This document shows, piece after piece, positions 5,406-6,488 of a stretch of DNA of 6,488 bases (positions within the stretch are counted from its first letter, which is position 1; each line of letters starts with the position of its first letter). The stretch spans positions 1-6,488 of the forward strand of contig CAAGDY010000174.1 in NCBI GenBank assembly GCA_900768695.1, in the 5' to 3' direction. This DNA is from an uncultured Anaerovibrio sp. (GTDB taxonomy: Bacteria; Bacillota; Negativicutes; Selenomonadales; Selenomonadaceae). A program made the position numbers and the translations under genes. The notes below the pieces were generated by a model, which saw nothing but the letters and a program-made list of their open reading frames with translations, searched no databases and was not told where the DNA came from.

Positions 5406-5481
5406 GGATTGCGCCAGAATGCGTTATCTTCCTTTCTGGGCGTCAGCCCAGCTGCGTCATCTGCCTTTCCTGGCACAATCC
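5406..5481. repeat. 76-nt REP-like imperfect palindrome with internal direct repeats
   Basis: The outer arms GGATTGCGCCAG (5406-5417) and CTGGCACAATCC (5470-5481) pair at 11 of 12 positions. The centre is a perfect hairpin, CTGGGC-GTCA-GCCCAG (5436-5451). Between them lie two direct copies of TGCGT[T/C]ATCT[T/G]CCTTTC (5420-5436 and 5453-5469), each followed by CTGG. The left half can also fold locally through CCAGAA (5414-5419) and TTCTGG (5434-5439). No T-tract follows, so it is not a standard terminator. The architecture resembles dispersed intergenic palindromes (REP/MITE-like). Whether copies occur elsewhere in the genome cannot be seen from this window. Confidence 0.75.
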
Positions 5482-5489
5482 ATCCGCGG

Positions 5490-5507
5490 AAATGATTTAA
5501 ATCATTT
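5490..5507. promoter_or_regulatory. Perfect 18-bp palindrome upstream of purM
   Basis: AAATGATTTAAATCATTT equals its own reverse complement and sits 44 nt before the purM start. TTTAAA inside it (5496-5501) and TAGTAT at 5518-5523 could form a weak -35/-10 pair with a 16-nt spacer, so a dimeric repressor here would cover the -35. It does not look like the known PurR box or a purine riboswitch. Operator function is inference, since AT-rich palindromes also arise by chance. Confidence 0.4.
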
Positions 5508-5538
5508 AATCAAGAATTAGTATGAGATTGAAATAAAG

Positions 5539-5544
5539 AAGGAG
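5539..5544 (+). promoter_or_regulatory. Ribosome binding site of purM
   Basis: AAGGAG lies 7 nt before ATG 5552 and 10 nt before the adjacent in-frame ATG 5555. The spacing favours 5552; the alternative would remove only one residue. Confidence 0.85.
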
Positions 5545-5551
5545 CAACATC

Positions 5552-6488
5552 ATGATGGATCACAAGAATTCCTATTCCGCCAGCTACGCCGCTGCCGGTG
5601 TGGATATCACCGCCGGCTACCGTGCTGTGGAGCTGATGAAGAAGCACATTTCCCGTACCCGTAACGAGGGCTGCCTGGATGACGTGGGCGGCTTCGGCGG
5701 CTGCTTCGGTCTGCCCATTGCCGGTATGGAGGAGCCCGTTCTGGTCTCCGGCACCGACGGCTGCGGCACCAAGGTCAAGCTGGCCATTCTCATGGACAAG
5801 CACGACACCATCGGCATCGATGCCGTTGCCATGTGTGTCAACGATATCATCTGCGTGGGCGCAAAGCCCCTGTTCTTCCTGGACTACATCGCCTGCGGCA
5901 AGAATGTGCCTGAAAAAATTGCCGAGATTGTCGGCGGCGTGGCAGAGGGCTGTGTCCAGTCCGGCGCTGCCCTCATCGGCGGCGAGACTGCCGAACATCC
6001 CGGCATGATGCCTGTAGAGGACTACGACCTGGCCGGCTTTGCCGTGGGCATCGTGGACAAGAAGAAGATTCTGGACAACACCCGCATGGCCGTGGGCGAC
6101 GTGGTGATTGCCCTGCCCTCCACCGGCATCCACTCCAACGGCTTCTCCCTGTGCCGGAAGGTCTTCGACATCGACAACAACAATCCTGAAATCTATGTTC
6201 CCCGGCAGGAGCTGGATGGCAAGTCCATCGCCGAGGCCCTGCTGGTTCCCACCAAGATTTATGTGAAGCCCGTTCTGGCTCTGCTGGAAAAGGTGGATGT
6301 GAAGGGCATTTCCCACATCACCGGCGGCGGCTTCTACGAGAACATTCCCCGTTCCATTCCTGACGGCCTGTGCGCCAGGATCGACAAAGCGGCAGTGAAG
6401 GTTCTGCCCATTTTCGATGTGATCGCAAAGTGGGGCAACATTCCCGAGCGTGACATGTACAACACCTACAACATGGGCGTTGGCATGA
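5552..6488 (+). CDS. purM: Phosphoribosylformylglycinamidine cyclo-ligase (AIR synthetase), 3' end cut by window
   Basis: The first 312 codons are present and the frame is still open at the window edge; full-length PurM is about 340-350 residues. The enzyme closes FGAM to aminoimidazole ribonucleotide using ATP, the fifth step of de novo purine synthesis, in the cytoplasm as a homodimer. Recognisable motifs in order: YAAAGVDITAGYRAVELMK (12-30), DVGGFGG (44-50), GTDGCGTK (67-74; the usual form is GTDGVGTK, so C71 is a mild variant), DAVAMCVNDI (90-99), LIGGETAEHPGMM (141-153), HSNG (194-197), HITGGGFYENIPR (255-267) and the start of the N-x-G-[VI]-G-M motif at the edge. The IS and the palindromic repeat lie directly upstream, so it is either the first gene of its transcript or was separated from upstream pur genes. 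Further pur genes may follow outside the window. Confidence 0.98.
   Translation, partial: MMDHKNSYSASYAAAGVDITAGYRAVELMKKHISRTRNEGCLDDVGGFGGCFGLPIAGMEEPVLVSGTDGCGTKVKLAILMDKHDTIGIDAVAMCVNDIICVGAKPLFFLDYIACGKNVPEKIAEIVGGVAEGCVQSGAALIGGETAEHPGMMPVEDYDLAGFAVGIVDKKKILDNTRMAVGDVVIALPSTGIHSNGFSLCRKVFDIDNNNPEIYVPRQELDGKSIAEALLVPTKIYVKPVLALLEKVDVKGISHITGGGFYENIPRSIPDGLCARIDKAAVKVLPIFDVIAKWGNIPERDMYNTYNMGVGM

Noticed and set aside
5510..6316. Minus-strand open frame of 268 codons opposite purM
   Set aside because: The + strand encodes unmistakable PurM motifs throughout. The antisense frame is His/Gly/Ala/Val-rich, as expected for the reverse of a GC-rich gene.

Overview
The window reads as chromosomal DNA of a fairly GC-rich Gram-positive anaerobe, most likely in the Clostridia (Oscillospiraceae/Ruminococcaceae-like). 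This rests on strong GGAGG ribosome binding sites, the style of the zinc-ribbon and SH3b envelope proteins, an IS110-type transposase of the kind common in gut Firmicutes, and the purM sequence. Genus cannot be fixed from the sequence alone. All genes lie on the + strand.

Layout. (a) 1-145: the last 47 residues of a protein with an RCC1-like repeat, followed by a very clear intrinsic terminator (166-201). (b) 327-3720: four consecutive genes, probably one operon, with gaps of 23, 37 and 58 nt. Each encodes a CxxC...CxxC zinc-ribbon protein with a different second half: a coiled-coil protein with three C-terminal ribbons; a ribbon plus disordered linker, two membrane helices and a PH-like domain; a ribbon plus one membrane helix and an outward-facing domain; and a ribbon plus one membrane helix, acidic linker, two SH3b domains and an Asp/Tyr-rich tail. 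Three of the four place the ribbon at the extreme N-terminus on the predicted cytoplasmic side. I read this as an undescribed membrane-associated zinc-ribbon set linking the cytoplasm to the cell wall. The membrane topologies are predictions and the joint function is inference. (c) About 3792-5388: an apparently intact IS110-family element. Its 415-aa DEDD recombinase (4051-5298) is preceded by a leader of about 260 nt that folds on paper into a nested structure resembling a bridge RNA (3883-4027). An 8-nt direct repeat at 3791 and 5386, and a 10-nt match between the leader and the right end, suggest the boundaries. (d) 5406-5507: a 76-nt REP-like imperfect palindrome containing internal direct repeats, then a perfect 18-bp palindrome. 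(e) 5552 to the end: purM (AIR synthetase), truncated by the window edge after 312 codons.

The element sits between the zinc-ribbon operon and purM, close to the palindromic repeat. Joining the flanks at the proposed core gives a 236-nt empty-site intergenic region. No convincing terminator was seen between the fourth zinc-ribbon gene and the element. No rRNA, tRNA, CRISPR array or replication origin was seen.
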